Positions 20,501 through 27,306 of a stretch of 64,000 nucleotides of DNA are shown piece after piece. The stretch spans positions 186,001 to 250,000 of the forward strand of contig JBAYTR010000003.1 in assembly GCA_041675505.1 (NCBI GenBank), written 5' to 3'. The notes under the pieces were generated by a model. The model ran no database searches. It saw only the letters and a program-made list of their open reading frames with translations, and was not told the origin of the DNA. Position numbers and translations under genes: made by a program. Within the stretch, counting starts at the first letter, position 1, and the number at the start of each line of letters is the position of its first letter. Source of the DNA: JAGPCK01 sp041675505. Its GTDB lineage: Bacteria; Bacteroidota; Bacteroidia; UKL13-3.

Positions 20501-23500
20501 AGCTAACACGGTTACCTTAACTGTGGTAGACTTAAACGGCAACAGCAACACTGGCACTGCAACGGTAACAGTTGTTGACAACACTGCACCAAGCGTAACT
20601 ACACAGAACTATACATTGACACTTGCTGCCAACGGCACAGGTTCAATTGCAGTAACCGACATCGACAACGGTTCATCAGATGCTTGTGGCATAGCTTCAC
20701 GCACGGTGAGTAAAACTTCGTTTGATTGTTCTAACGTTGGAGCTAACACGGTTACATTAACTGTAGTAGACGTAAACGGCAACAGCAACACGGGCACAGC
20801 CACCGTAACAGTAGTTGACAACACCTCACCAAGCGTAACAACACAGAACTATACATTGACACTTGCTGCCAACGGCACAGGTTCAATTGCAGTAACTGAC
20901 ATCGACAACGGTTCATCAGATGCATGTGGTATTGCTTCACGCACACCGAGCAAAACTTCATTTGATTGCACCAACGTTGGAGCTAACACAGTTACCTTAA
21001 CTGTAGTAGACGTAAACGGCAACAGCAACACAAACACAGCAACGGTAACAGTAGTTGACAACACCGCACCAAGCGTAACAACACAGAACTATACATTGAC
21101 ACTTGCTGCCAACGGCACAGGTTCAATTGCAGTAACTGACATCGACAACGGTAGTTCAGATGCATGCGGTATCGCTTCACGCACCCTGAGCAAAACTTCA
21201 TTTGATTGTTCTAACGTTGGAGCTAACACAGTAACTTTAACTGTGGTAGATGTAAACGGAAACAGCAACACAGGTACTGCAACCGTAACCGTGGTTGACA
21301 ACACCGCACCAAGCGTAACTACACAGAACTATACATTGACACTTGCTGCCAACGGCACAGGTTCAATTGCAGTAGCTGATATAGACAATGGTAGTTCAGA
21401 TGCTTGTGGTATCGCTTCACGCACCCTGAGCAAAACTTCGTTTGATTGTTCTAACGTAGGAGCTAATACAGTAACCTTAACTGTAGTAGACGTAAACGGC
21501 AACAGCAACACCGGCACAGCAACAGTAACCGTGGTTGACAACACCGCACCAAGCGTAACTACACAGAACTATACATTGACACTTGCTGCCAACGGCACGG
21601 GTTCAATTGCAGTAGCTGACATCGACAACGGCTCATCAGATGCTTGCGGTATTGCTTCACGCACGCTGAGCAAGACTTCATTTGATTGCACAAACGTTGG
21701 TTCAAACACCGTAACCTTAACTGTAGTAGACGTAAATGGTAACAGCAATACAGGAACTGCCACAGTAACTGTAGTTGACAATACTGCACCAAGCGTAACT
21801 ACACAGAACTATACATTGACACTTGCCGCAAACGGTACAGGTTCAATTGCAGTAGCTAATATCGACAACGGTTCATCAGATGCATGTGGTATCGCTTCAC
21901 GTACGCTGAGCAAAACTTCGTTTGATTGCACAAACGTTGGTTCAAACACTGTAACCTTAACTGTAGTAGATGTAAACGGAAATACTTCAACAGGTACAGC
22001 AACGGTAACAGTAGTTGACAACACCTCACCAAGCGTAACAACACAAAACGTAACCATCAACCTGAGCGCAAGCGGTTCAGCTTCTATATCAGTAGCTGAC
22101 ATTGACAATGGTAGTTCAGATGCTTGCGGCATTGCTTCACGCACGCTGAGCAAAACTTCGTTTGATTGCACAAACGTTGGAGCTAACACGGTTACTTTAA
22201 CTGTAGTAGACGTAAACGGAAATACTTCAACAGGCACTGCAACCGTAACCGTAGTTGATAATGTTGCTCCTTCAGTAACAACTCAAAACAAGACAATTTA
22301 TCTTAGCGCCAGCGGTTCAGCTTCTATATCAGTAACTGATATAGACAATGGTAGTTCAGATGCATGTGGCATCGCTTCACGCACGCTGAGCAAGACTTCA
22401 TTTGATTGTTCTAACGTTGGAGCTAACACTGTTACTTTAACTGTAGTAGACGTAAACGGCAACAGCAATACAGGTACAGCCACCGTAACAGTAGTTGACA
22501 ACACTGCACCAAGCGTAACAACACAAAACAAGACAATTTATCTTAGTGCCAGCGGTTCAGCTTCTATATCAGTAACTGACATTGACAATGGTAGTTCAGA
22601 TGCTTGCGGTATCGCTTCACGCACGTTGAGCAAAACTTCGTTTGATTGTTCTAACGTTGGAGCTAACACTGTTACTTTAACTGTAGTAGACGTAAACGGA
22701 AATACTTCAACAGGTACAGCAACCGTAACGGTTGTTGACAACGTAGCTCCTCAGGCCATTTGTAAAAATGCAACCGTTACATTGGTAAATGGTGCAGCAT
22801 CTCTTACACCATCACAGGTAAACAACGGATCGAATGATGCATGTGGAATTGCCAGTATAACTGTTTCGCCTAACACATTTACTTGTGCAAACATTGGCAA
22901 CAACACTGTTACTTTAACGGTAACAGATAACAATGGTAATACATCAACTTGCACGGCTACAGTGAATGTTGTAGGTACCATCCCAACTACTTCCAATATT
23001 ACGGTTACTCCGGCCAACAACACCTATACAGGCGGAGTTGCAACTACCATCTACCTGGGCTATGGTTCACAAAGTGCCACCCTTAGCACAACACCAAGCG
23101 GAGGTTCATCGTTTACTTACAACTGGTCTACAGCATCTAATCTTAGCTGCACCAATTGTCAGTCTACAGTATTTGCTCCCACAGCTCAAGGTAACTACAC
23201 CAAAACGGTAACTGTTACCAACAGCTACGGATGTATTACATCAGCCAGTGTTGTAATGTGTGTAATTGATGCCAGAGCTTCAGGCGGAAGTGCCAGCAAT
23301 CCTAAAGTATACCTTTGCCACGTACCTCCGGGTAACAGCAACAACCCGCAAACATTAAACATTAGTGTAAGTGCGGTAAGCTCACACTTAGGCAACCATG
23401 CCGGTGACCGTTTAGGTGCATGTAATGTAACCTGCGGAAGCCTGAAAGGTGAGAATGCAGTAGGAGATATGTACAGTGAAGAAACTTCGTTGGGAGACGT

Positions 23501-23741
23501 AGACCTGGTAGTTTATCCAAACCCAAGTAGTTCAGTATTCAACTTCATTGTAGAAAGTTCATTTGATGCAGCAGTTGAAATAACTGTATATGATGCAACA
23601 GGCAAACTAATGTTTACTAAATCAGGACTGGAACGCAACGTAGAGTTTAGTGTAGGTGAGAATTTACCACAGGGTATTTTCTTCGCTCAGATTAAACACG
23701 GTGAATTCAACAAAACAGTTAGAATAATAAAAGTAAACTAA
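11544..23741 (+). CDS. Giant modular adhesin-like T9SS cargo protein (4065 residues)
   Basis: An N-terminal signal peptide (LAMLFFLLTSGLKGSAA) is followed by four large modules. Each opens with a YYWVGGTGVWTDLTHWATS-type motif and contains a DDVVFDANSF-type motif; they begin near residues 31, 589, 1007 and 1424. Then come SprB-like repeats (GGISPYSYLWSTTET and two more), a PKD domain near 1840-1920 and an HYR-type domain near 2076-2156. Several Ig-like domains follow (for example PVCEGGTVNLSASG), and then ten nearly identical 80-residue repeats at about 2934-3733, flanked by two diverged copies. The last 80 residues form a T9SS type A sorting domain (VYPNPSSSVFNF to VRIIKVN). It should be exported by T9SS and held at, or released from, the cell surface. 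Adhesion is inferred from architecture. Confidence 0.9.
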   Translation: MIKNQIFKKVCRLAMLFFLLTSGLKGSAATYYWVGGTGVWTDLTHWATSSGGSVNPAIVPTPIDDVVFDANSFSSSGGTVTINFEGFCKDFIVTSGITSNVTFNFTAGINAANVFNINPSRKITWNQLSRITAGTGATFRKTNFTMNSGLIQIFAGNLNLLDSTYFVKSGNSDNTKIDAGTLVLDGTSKFTQNKGYFYTNQGDVVVPAGATFYSSAYTHYIKNGSFVGQPLAVITIDGQWEITNGGFDVNSRAFYTKNASYSGLPNNTGGYMYFYATHSGTYNIRGGNKDMHRIELGGANHNVEYKLQDTLKVTALGAGIYPNANKFISNGFPFSTTYFWAWSGNPVTVDLTGTDTATITYQFGLYPNTNTTYINGDATIKFNGTNNFIFYPGNKTFRDVVFNATATYATQIYSVYGGTFRDVLINAYGQQYLEMNSSSVFRNFTVNHLSTTSSFYAPKLKFYSPNAFRGTFRTTSAGTGIRPSIEFLNTDSFGTIDVGNISEMILGSGSTQYYGNFTAINGTCQQTVLIRSSSGGSKAYMRQNSGAVSVNWAQLQDIDGAGGATFTATNTINLGNVSGWNISTIPAQNFYWIGGTGNWSDPAHWSLTSGGTAGCAIPSRIDNVFFDANSYTASNQYCTVDVNAECKNLNWTGITTGAGINGSQQLNVFGSLKLDANMNFNYTGNLYFQAVNTGNTIETQNKTLPCQVYFQGQNQTSGEWRLLDKLTTTSTVYLNYGTFKSNGHNLDINSFQSGSGGAATADFTGGTTLIKVNNYWYIYYTILKIGSADILMQGNNYLQFNSYGSATGVNRPRYNTVTIDNQNTSNYYNYYQGMNNTMANFIVKHNGDGTFYDYNQGGDSIANATFTFGRDFQTTNSYYYMYGYGATKYYGNLTFNGTGANLPRLDLYYPIVAKKLTINNLGTFKFNPSYACTIDTLIVNGTCLYRTSVGSMSAGNQATLNNVKWAVATYANIADLKLNGGGTYSGTNSVLLGNVTNWTMSSTPTNYYWVAGAGNWNDVNHWSNTSGGSPAGCLPGAGDNVFFDVNSFTAANQTVNLNVNGYCNNMVWNNVNNPRFSGGYELHVYGSMVLAPNLTWQQTGFVYFDSRKNGNTINTNGVKMYRAQFYGEGGYLGEWTLQNNLTVTDELYLRSGKFISAGYQVNARSITNDYNDSRITLDFTGTDTIYASHEVRFSSLPTAMMSGTNIKFTNSYNNTNRLYGGNKTFKDVQFNHTYNNGLSGPTIEVYDNNTFRNVTLSTIGWPAITFSGSNVFNDVTYNFNNATTNIPTVTYQGANTFNNLTVTSTGNGGPYLSLNQNNSFNSLIAAGLGTRLLLGASTTQTVNSLLALGNGSYPVIVKSQTQGTQATLYKPSGKVCLDFVLMQDIKASGLPNGSGGIQTTFFAGASSVNLGNNTNWNFSSCNAFYWVGDNGNWSDYANHWATSSGGTTFQTTVPGANDDVYFDANSFTTGGRTVNVDVSTVNVRDMKWGSATYNPTFTGNTEIRVYGDLELISNMNQNFTGEWKFMASDTGHVLNSGGKSMTNVSFIGGNSGAGAWKLLNPLNVSNNLNFDNGTLISNNKDINTKNFNSTTSNTRSLQLGSSTVTVLNGSWNPATLTNAQLVEGTSTIVMTGTGSSSAFYGNNLTYNNVTFTTTGTLAASLAGSNTFNTLKVEKGLTLSVESANQNMNQLVANGTCANLINIKSSTAGTQATFTKTSGVVNATFLNLTDIKAQGDATFNANYSNNISNNTGWNFTTPPSLNVTVSTTDVSCTSNNNGTATVTSVTGGISPYSYLWSTTETTPGISNLIPGTYTVKVTDSAGCFLTQNVVAINTPSYISAVPFSASAVDVCLGTTINFTAGSPAQTVTGYKWNFGDFTTTTVQNPSKTYTTGGTYQVTLQYLDSGGCPATVSKTIRVSDISRSIASSNVQCFGTGDGSITITATGGVQPLQYSIDNGTTYVSSGAFTNLAPGTYQVKVKDSINCTTSATAVTITQPSGVLAQTNTPTGTSCQGTSDGSIVFSATGGTTPYNYSINNGILFVTGNSFQNLTSGTYNLVVRDARNCATSAQTINLSVYDTVKPVIICPSNVSVGPDSGSCSANVNIAAPSTADNCGVASVVNNFNNTGNASGSYPIGTTNVVWTVTDVNNNTKTCTQTVHVSGLSIQTSNGGPVCVRDTIKLYANGGVSYSWTGPNGFTSTQQNPVILNATAAMAGTYTVTVVNAQNCSGTGSTSVTVNALPVLTATNNGPVCEGGTVNLSASGAVSYIWSGPNSFAATTQNTSKSNLQVSDSGTYTVKGTGANGCRDDVSTSVAVKPLPASTITSASDAFCTGGSLLLNANTGSGLTYVWRKDGSTISGATSSNYTATTAGSYTLIVTSNGCSKTSAAKVVTINTNPSLSIAPATAVTCAGSPLTLTGSNNVATTRTYNIALSNLINQGSSCATGSYYNGCSSQSPGFSWVDIGTGSVTNVQITFAIGVECHNGFTHTTTLNSVAGPSFAQTPGWCQCAGQASSTASNVTLNFANPNYNSGSTNTFYIGNVNTCMGFIQTAALNNSFAVVTVTYAGSGSSIASWSWTPGGDTTASKTVSPTTTTTYSLTGTTAAGCSTTVSKTVTVNALPAAPTANNAARCSTGSVTVSASVTAGNTVDWYANATGGSPLASGTINYTTPAISATTVYYAETRNTTTGCKSSTRTAVTATVNSLPTASISAGGSTSFCPGGSVLLTSSAASSYLWSNNTTGSTLTVTSSGNYSVTVTDANNCSATSAPVTVWVGDTIKPTVTCKTDTVLLNASGTATITASNVVAASADNCGNPSISLSISSFTAANVGNNTVIVTATDGSNNISRCTTNVYVIEPAPVALCKNATLYLNAAGNVVLTPSAIDNGSYSLVGISNRTVSKNTFDCSNVGANSVTLTVYNSFNKDASCTATVTIIDSIKPTVNTQNYTLYLGANGAGSLAVSNIDNGSSDACGIASRTLSKTSFDCTNVGANTVTLTVVDLNGNSNTGTATVTVVDNTAPSVTTQNYTLTLAANGTGSIAVTDIDNGSSDACGIASRTVSKTSFDCSNVGANTVTLTVVDVNGNSNTGTATVTVVDNTSPSVTTQNYTLTLAANGTGSIAVTDIDNGSSDACGIASRTPSKTSFDCTNVGANTVTLTVVDVNGNSNTNTATVTVVDNTAPSVTTQNYTLTLAANGTGSIAVTDIDNGSSDACGIASRTLSKTSFDCSNVGANTVTLTVVDVNGNSNTGTATVTVVDNTAPSVTTQNYTLTLAANGTGSIAVADIDNGSSDACGIASRTLSKTSFDCSNVGANTVTLTVVDVNGNSNTGTATVTVVDNTAPSVTTQNYTLTLAANGTGSIAVADIDNGSSDACGIASRTLSKTSFDCTNVGSNTVTLTVVDVNGNSNTGTATVTVVDNTAPSVTTQNYTLTLAANGTGSIAVANIDNGSSDACGIASRTLSKTSFDCTNVGSNTVTLTVVDVNGNTSTGTATVTVVDNTSPSVTTQNVTINLSASGSASISVADIDNGSSDACGIASRTLSKTSFDCTNVGANTVTLTVVDVNGNTSTGTATVTVVDNVAPSVTTQNKTIYLSASGSASISVTDIDNGSSDACGIASRTLSKTSFDCSNVGANTVTLTVVDVNGNSNTGTATVTVVDNTAPSVTTQNKTIYLSASGSASISVTDIDNGSSDACGIASRTLSKTSFDCSNVGANTVTLTVVDVNGNTSTGTATVTVVDNVAPQAICKNATVTLVNGAASLTPSQVNNGSNDACGIASITVSPNTFTCANIGNNTVTLTVTDNNGNTSTCTATVNVVGTIPTTSNITVTPANNTYTGGVATTIYLGYGSQSATLSTTPSGGSSFTYNWSTASNLSCTNCQSTVFAPTAQGNYTKTVTVTNSYGCITSASVVMCVIDARASGGSASNPKVYLCHVPPGNSNNPQTLNISVSAVSSHLGNHAGDRLGACNVTCGSLKGENAVGDMYSEETSLGDVDLVVYPNPSSSVFNFIVESSFDAAVEITVYDATGKLMFTKSGLERNVEFSVGENLPQGIFFAQIKHGEFNKTVRIIKVN
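20343..22742 (+). repeat. Ten tandem 240-bp coding repeats inside the giant adhesin gene
   Basis: The unit recurs with an exact 240-base period and no indels, so every copy stays in frame. Recurrent landmarks are ATCGACAACGG (IDNGSSDACGIASRT), TTTGATTG (SFDC) and GTAGTTGACAACAC (TVVDN). Units 2 to 7 share an NYTLTLAANGTGSIAV strand; units 8 to 10 carry an LSASGSASISV version instead. Diverged copies flank the array (about 20107-20342 and 22743-22985). The two cysteines per unit (SDACG and SFDC) could form an intradomain disulfide. The mosaic of small differences between units suggests duplication followed by gene conversion. Confidence 0.95.
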
Positions 23742-23770
23742 CCACCAGACTTTATCCTAAACCGATAAAT

Positions 23771-23811
23771 AAAAACAAGGGCGGCTCTAAACAGAGTCGC
23801 CTTTTGTTTTT
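23771..23811 (+). terminator. Intrinsic terminator after the giant adhesin gene
   Basis: An A-rich arm and GGCGGCTCT pair with AGAGTCGCC and a T-rich arm around an AAAC loop, with one G-U pair. It lies 30 bases past the stop codon. The A and T flanks allow it to work in both directions, so it may also serve the convergent ABC transporter genes. Confidence 0.8.
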
Positions 23812-23858
23812 AAGGTAAGTCGAGTTGGCAGCACCTATATTATTTGTATACCGATAGC

Positions 23859-24545
23859 TTACATGGAGTGCTGAAGTTGTTGTGCTGCCTGTTTTTTGTA
23901 GTGACTGAATAAGGCCTCTTCAATAGTATGGAATTCGTCCGGTGAATATGATTTAACAAAACGACCTTGTTCCAGCAACAGGATAGTGTTACAAACTTGC
24001 AGTAACGGGTCAAGTATGTGTGAGGATAACAGGATTGTCTTTCCCTGTTCTTTCAGATTATTAATCATCAATTCGAGTAGCTTATTAGACTCCAAATCAA
24101 GACCATTAAAGGGTTCGTCAAATATGTAAACGCTTTTTTCTTGTTTTAACAGAGCCATTAACGCCAGTTTTTTTCGCATTCCGGTAGAGTAGTTCTCGAT
24201 ACGTTCATTCAACGGGAGATGTAAAAGCAGTTTCAGATTTTCTTCCTTGTACCTTATATTGGTTTGGTCAAAAACCGATAAGTATTCTCTCCCTGTAAGC
24301 AGTGGATAGAAATAGTTGACTGTTTCCAGGTATGCAATATGTTTATGATGGAGTGGGTTGCCGTTCAATAGCAAACGGCCACTTTGAATTTTTATAATGC
24401 CGGCTATACTATTGAATAATGTAGTTTTGCCGGCACCGTTTAATCCGATAATACCGGTGACGTTTCCCGTTGCAAACTGAGCATTCACATTTTGCAGAAC
24501 AGGAGCTGTATTATAGCTTACATTTAATTCTTCAATCTTGAGCAT
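23859..24545 (-). CDS. ABC transporter ATP-binding protein
   Basis: A 228-residue ATPase. Walker A is GLNGAGKTTLFN near residue 36, Walker B is VYIFDEPFNGLD and the switch histidine is in ILLSSHILDP. The signature motif is YSTGMRKKLAL in place of LSGGQ, a variant common in exporters of the CcmA/YxlF type. An in-frame start further upstream (24638) would add 31 hydrophobic residues encoded inside the neighbouring gene. The ATG at 24545, giving MLKIEELNVSYN, matches the family start and overlaps the upstream membrane-protein gene by 14 bases. The two genes form one transporter operon. The substrate is unknown. Confidence 0.88.
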   Translation of the reverse strand: MLKIEELNVSYNTAPVLQNVNAQFATGNVTGIIGLNGAGKTTLFNSIAGIIKIQSGRLLLNGNPLHHKHIAYLETVNYFYPLLTGREYLSVFDQTNIRYKEENLKLLLHLPLNERIENYSTGMRKKLALMALLKQEKSVYIFDEPFNGLDLESNKLLELMINNLKEQGKTILLSSHILDPLLQVCNTILLLEQGRFVKSYSPDEFHTIEEALFSHYKKQAAQQLQHSM

Positions 24546-25473
24546 ATACGTATAAGGTGAGGTTATGAACGGCTTTTCTATAATATACAACCAGCATAAG
24601 CACAGGTACAGGCAGTATAAAAGGTAGTAAAACGCCAAGCGATACTAAAGACATGATAATATTATTGGCACTTTGGGTTTCAGAAGCTGAATAGGTACTG
24701 TATTTTAAACATATGGATAGCGCAATAATGCACCACAGCATAGGAATATAAAACAAAGCCATCCACCACAAATCAGGCTGAAAAATAACCTGTAGCACCA
24801 CAACTGGGGCCTGAAACATGAATAGCAAACCACCATGCTGGAGACATTTGCCCAGGATGATTTTTCGTGCATTGAGTCCTTGTGCCCGAAGCATGTGTAA
24901 TGGTTCATAAATGGTATACCACGAAGTTACCGTCATGATGAGAAACCAAAGTAGTAGCAACGGTAGAATTCTCACCCAGCACAGTCCTATGCAGGCCAGA
25001 TATAATGGCAGCATCCATTTCCAGTTCGCGCGCACTCCACTGAGAAGTTCAAAATGTTTGGCGGGAATGAGTCTGCTCAAATGAGGCAACGAGGTATTGG
25101 TGTTTTTTACAGGCTTGTAGAATGGGATTAAAAGTAAAACACTTATTACAATACCAGCCGCAATGAATTTTTGTTGAAGCAGAAGTGCTGCGAGAACGGG
25201 CAAGGAATAAAAAGTGTACTCGATTACTATAGCAGTAAAAGGTTTTAGCAGGTGATGGTATACAAAATTAAGATCATTCCGCTGCACGTGAATGGTGTAA
25301 ATGAGTACAACTATAAGTGCAACCAAAATTTCACTTTCTTCAGTTTTTTCTGCAAAATTATAGCATACAAAGAAGGCTGATAAAACAAGCAAACCAGTCA
25401 GTAAAAGAAAAAATACTGAGCCGTTGAGCATACGGTACAGTTGAATCAATCGAATGCGGATGAGGTGCCACAT
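24532..25473 (-). CDS. Multi-pass membrane protein, probable permease of the ABC transporter
   Basis: About 313 residues with some eight hydrophobic helices, for example GSVFFLLLTGLLVLSAFFV and FILPVPVLMLVVYYR. No recognisable catalytic motif is visible. The ATPase gene starts inside its last codons, so it is most likely the membrane half of that transporter, although it does not show a clear ABC-2 signature. The ATG at 25473 (MWHLIRIRLIQLYR) is chosen; a TTG nine bases upstream is the alternative. The family is not identified. Confidence 0.75.
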   Translation of the reverse strand: MWHLIRIRLIQLYRMLNGSVFFLLLTGLLVLSAFFVCYNFAEKTEESEILVALIVVLIYTIHVQRNDLNFVYHHLLKPFTAIVIEYTFYSLPVLAALLLQQKFIAAGIVISVLLLIPFYKPVKNTNTSLPHLSRLIPAKHFELLSGVRANWKWMLPLYLACIGLCWVRILPLLLLWFLIMTVTSWYTIYEPLHMLRAQGLNARKIILGKCLQHGGLLFMFQAPVVVLQVIFQPDLWWMALFYIPMLWCIIALSICLKYSTYSASETQSANNIIMSLVSLGVLLPFILPVPVLMLVVYYRKAVHNLTLYVYAQD

Positions 25474-25514
25474 AGAGAGCAATTAACGTTTTCTAAGCAA
25501 CTATAAGTATACCC

Positions 25515-25556
25515 GCAGCATTCAAAAGTGCAAAATATGCTGCATCAAATTGCAGC
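25515..25556. promoter_or_regulatory. Nested inverted repeats over the probable promoter of the ABC transporter operon
   Basis: GCAGCAT at 25515-25521 pairs with ATGCTGC at 25537-25543. GCTGCA at 25539-25544 can instead pair with TGCAGC at 25551-25556. A minus-strand TATTTTGC (25530-25537) that resembles a -7 box lies within the first palindrome, so a repressor could bind over the promoter. A hairpin in the pyrH 3' region is the alternative. Confidence 0.35.
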
Positions 25557-25589
25557 AATTAATGTGTTAAGCTAACACTTAAAATCTAT

Positions 25590-26297
25590 TTAGCTTACAA
25601 GCGTTCCGATTGCTTCTCCTTTTACCAGCTTGAGCAGGTTATCCGTTTTATTCATGTCGAAAACAATGATGGGGAGCTTGTTTTCCTGGCATAAGGTAAA
25701 GGCAGTCATATCCATTACATTCAGGTTCTTTTCATACACTTCAGTGAATGAAATTTTCTCGTAACGGGTAGCTGTTTTGTCTTTCTCAGGGTCAGCGGTA
25801 TAAATACCATCTACACGGGTACCTTTCAGCACCACATCGGCTTCAATTTCCACGGCACGCAAAGAGGCTGCGGTATCAGTAGTAAAGTAAGGGTTACCAG
25901 TTCCGGCACCGAAAATCACTACACGTCCTTTTTCCAGGTGACGCATAGCTCTTCTGCGAATAAATGGTTCACAAATCTGCTCCATTTTAATGGCCGATAG
26001 CAGTCGTGTTTTAATTTCATGACGCTCTAATGCACCTTGCAATGCCATTGAATTAATTACTGTGGCAAGCATGCCCATGTAATCACCCTGTGCACGGTCA
26101 ACCAATCCACCCTGAACGCCTTGTACTCCTCTGAAAATATTCCCTCCGCCAATCACAATGGCTAATTCTACTCCCATTCCCACAACAGCTTTAATGTCAC
26201 GGGCATATTGTTCGAGAATTTTCGGGTCAATGCCGTAAGGTTGATCACCCATCAGCGACTCACCACTTAATTTCAGCAGGATGCGTTTGTATTTCAT
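25590..26297 (-). CDS. pyrH: UMP kinase
   Basis: A 235-residue amino-acid-kinase-fold enzyme that phosphorylates UMP to UDP with ATP in pyrimidine nucleotide synthesis. Landmarks are YKRILLKLSGESLMG at the N-terminus, VIGGGNIFRG (nucleotide binding), VIFGAGTGNPYFTTDTAA (UMP and phosphate contacts) and VVLKGTRVDGIYTADP. Length is normal for bacterial PyrH, which forms a hexamer. The gene follows tsf in the conserved rpsB-tsf-pyrH order, but a strong terminator-like hairpin separates it from tsf, so its level may be set below that of the ribosomal genes. Confidence 0.97.
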   Translation of the reverse strand: MKYKRILLKLSGESLMGDQPYGIDPKILEQYARDIKAVVGMGVELAIVIGGGNIFRGVQGVQGGLVDRAQGDYMGMLATVINSMALQGALERHEIKTRLLSAIKMEQICEPFIRRRAMRHLEKGRVVIFGAGTGNPYFTTDTAASLRAVEIEADVVLKGTRVDGIYTADPEKDKTATRYEKISFTEVYEKNLNVMDMTAFTLCQENKLPIIVFDMNKTDNLLKLVKGEAIGTLVS

Positions 26298-26330
26298 TTC
26301 AGGATTGATTTAATTTAACAAAAGTGCAAA

Positions 26331-26360
26331 AAAAATCCCGACCTCAAAGTCGGGATTTTT
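26331..26360 (-). terminator. Intrinsic terminator between tsf and pyrH
   Basis: AAAAATCCCGAC pairs perfectly with GTCGGGATTTTT around a six-base loop. On the minus strand it lies about 12 bases past the tsf stop and 34 bases before the pyrH start. It could end most tsf transcripts or attenuate pyrH. Confidence 0.85.
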
Positions 26361-26371
26361 AAATATTCAAC

Positions 26372-27205
26372 TTAGCCTAAGGCTACTCTTTTAAATGCGG
26401 TAACGGTGAGGCCTTTTTCAGCGGCATCTAACATTTGCCCAACTGTTTTAGAGCCGTCTTTCACAAACTCCTGATTGAGCAGTGTTGACTCTTTGTAAAA
26501 TTTACCCAATTTACCCTGAGCAATTTTTTCTAACATAGCTTCAGGTTTGCCTTCAGCGCGAGCCTGGTCTTTACCTATTTCAATTTCACGGGCAATCATA
26601 GAAGGATCTACATCGTCTTTATCCAAAGCCATAGGATTCATGGCGGCAATTTGCATGGCTGCATCTTTACCGGCTACAAGGTTGGCTTCGTTGCGGGCAT
26701 TATTTAATACTACCAATACACCAATGCGGTTTCCTGCATGGATATAAGGAACAATATTTTCGCCTTGCAGAAAAACGTAGTTAACCACGTCTATCTTTTC
26801 GCCTATTTTACCTACTTGCTCGATGATTTTATCACCAACAGTGGCACCGTCCATGCTCAAAGCTTTTAATGCATCGGCATCGGCACATTTGTTGGCCAAG
26901 GCTAAATCGGTTAACTGATTAGCAAAAGCAACAAAATCCTCATTCTTAGCAACGAAATCGGTTTCACAGCTCAACTGCACAATTACTCCGGTTTTAAAAT
27001 CGGCACTTGTTTTGGCAATTACAGCTCCTTCTTTCGCTTCTCTATCGGAGCGATTAGCGGATACCTTTTGTCCTTTTTTACGCAGGTAGTCAATGGCAGC
27101 ATCAAAATCTCCATTGCTTTCTGTGAGGGCCTTCTTACAGTCCATCATTCCTGCACCTGTCATTTGTCTGAGTTTGTTTACGTCAGAGGCGGTTATTGTA
27201 CTCAT
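26372..27205 (-). CDS. tsf: Translation elongation factor Ts
   Basis: A 277-residue EF-Ts, the guanine nucleotide exchange factor that recycles EF-Tu-GDP. The N-terminal UBA-like domain has VNKLRQMTGAGMMDCKKAL. The core carries the EF-Tu contact motif CETDFVAKNEDF and a paired dimerisation-type domain with HAGNRIGVLVVL. The ATG at 27205 gives MSTITASDVNKLRQ; a TTG six bases upstream would add two residues. The gene lies between two terminator-like hairpins in the rpsB-tsf-pyrH series. Confidence 0.97.
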   Translation of the reverse strand: MSTITASDVNKLRQMTGAGMMDCKKALTESNGDFDAAIDYLRKKGQKVSANRSDREAKEGAVIAKTSADFKTGVIVQLSCETDFVAKNEDFVAFANQLTDLALANKCADADALKALSMDGATVGDKIIEQVGKIGEKIDVVNYVFLQGENIVPYIHAGNRIGVLVVLNNARNEANLVAGKDAAMQIAAMNPMALDKDDVDPSMIAREIEIGKDQARAEGKPEAMLEKIAQGKLGKFYKESTLLNQEFVKDGSKTVGQMLDAAEKGLTVTAFKRVALG

Positions 27206-27232
27206 ATTCAAAATTGATTTTTATTATTTAAA

Positions 27233-27267
27233 AAAAAGGTTTAACCGTGGAGCAGTTAAACCTTTTT
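27233..27267 (-). terminator. Intrinsic terminator between rpsB and tsf
   Basis: AAAAAGGTTTAAC pairs perfectly with GTTAAACCTTTTT around a nine-base loop. It lies 39 bases past the rpsB stop and 27 bases before tsf, and the A/T flanks make it symmetrical. Confidence 0.75.
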
Positions 27268-27306
27268 ATATACTTTGCAACAGTAGTGTGTTGCGGTTGT
27301 TATAAT

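Noticed and set aside
20369..22741. A series of antisense frames of about 70 residues spaced 240 bases apart
   Set aside because: They are shadows of the tandem repeats on the other strand: the composition is Val/Thr/Leu from the mirror of the coding repeat, and there are no start signals or domains.
20343..22742. Regular direct repeats that could suggest a CRISPR array
   Set aside because: The period is 240 bases and the whole unit is repeated and translated in frame. There are no short repeats with unique spacers and no cas genes.
24546..24638. Hydrophobic N-terminal extension of the ABC ATPase
   Set aside because: These codons lie inside the upstream membrane-protein gene, and the ATPase domain begins at the ATG at 24545 as in homologues.
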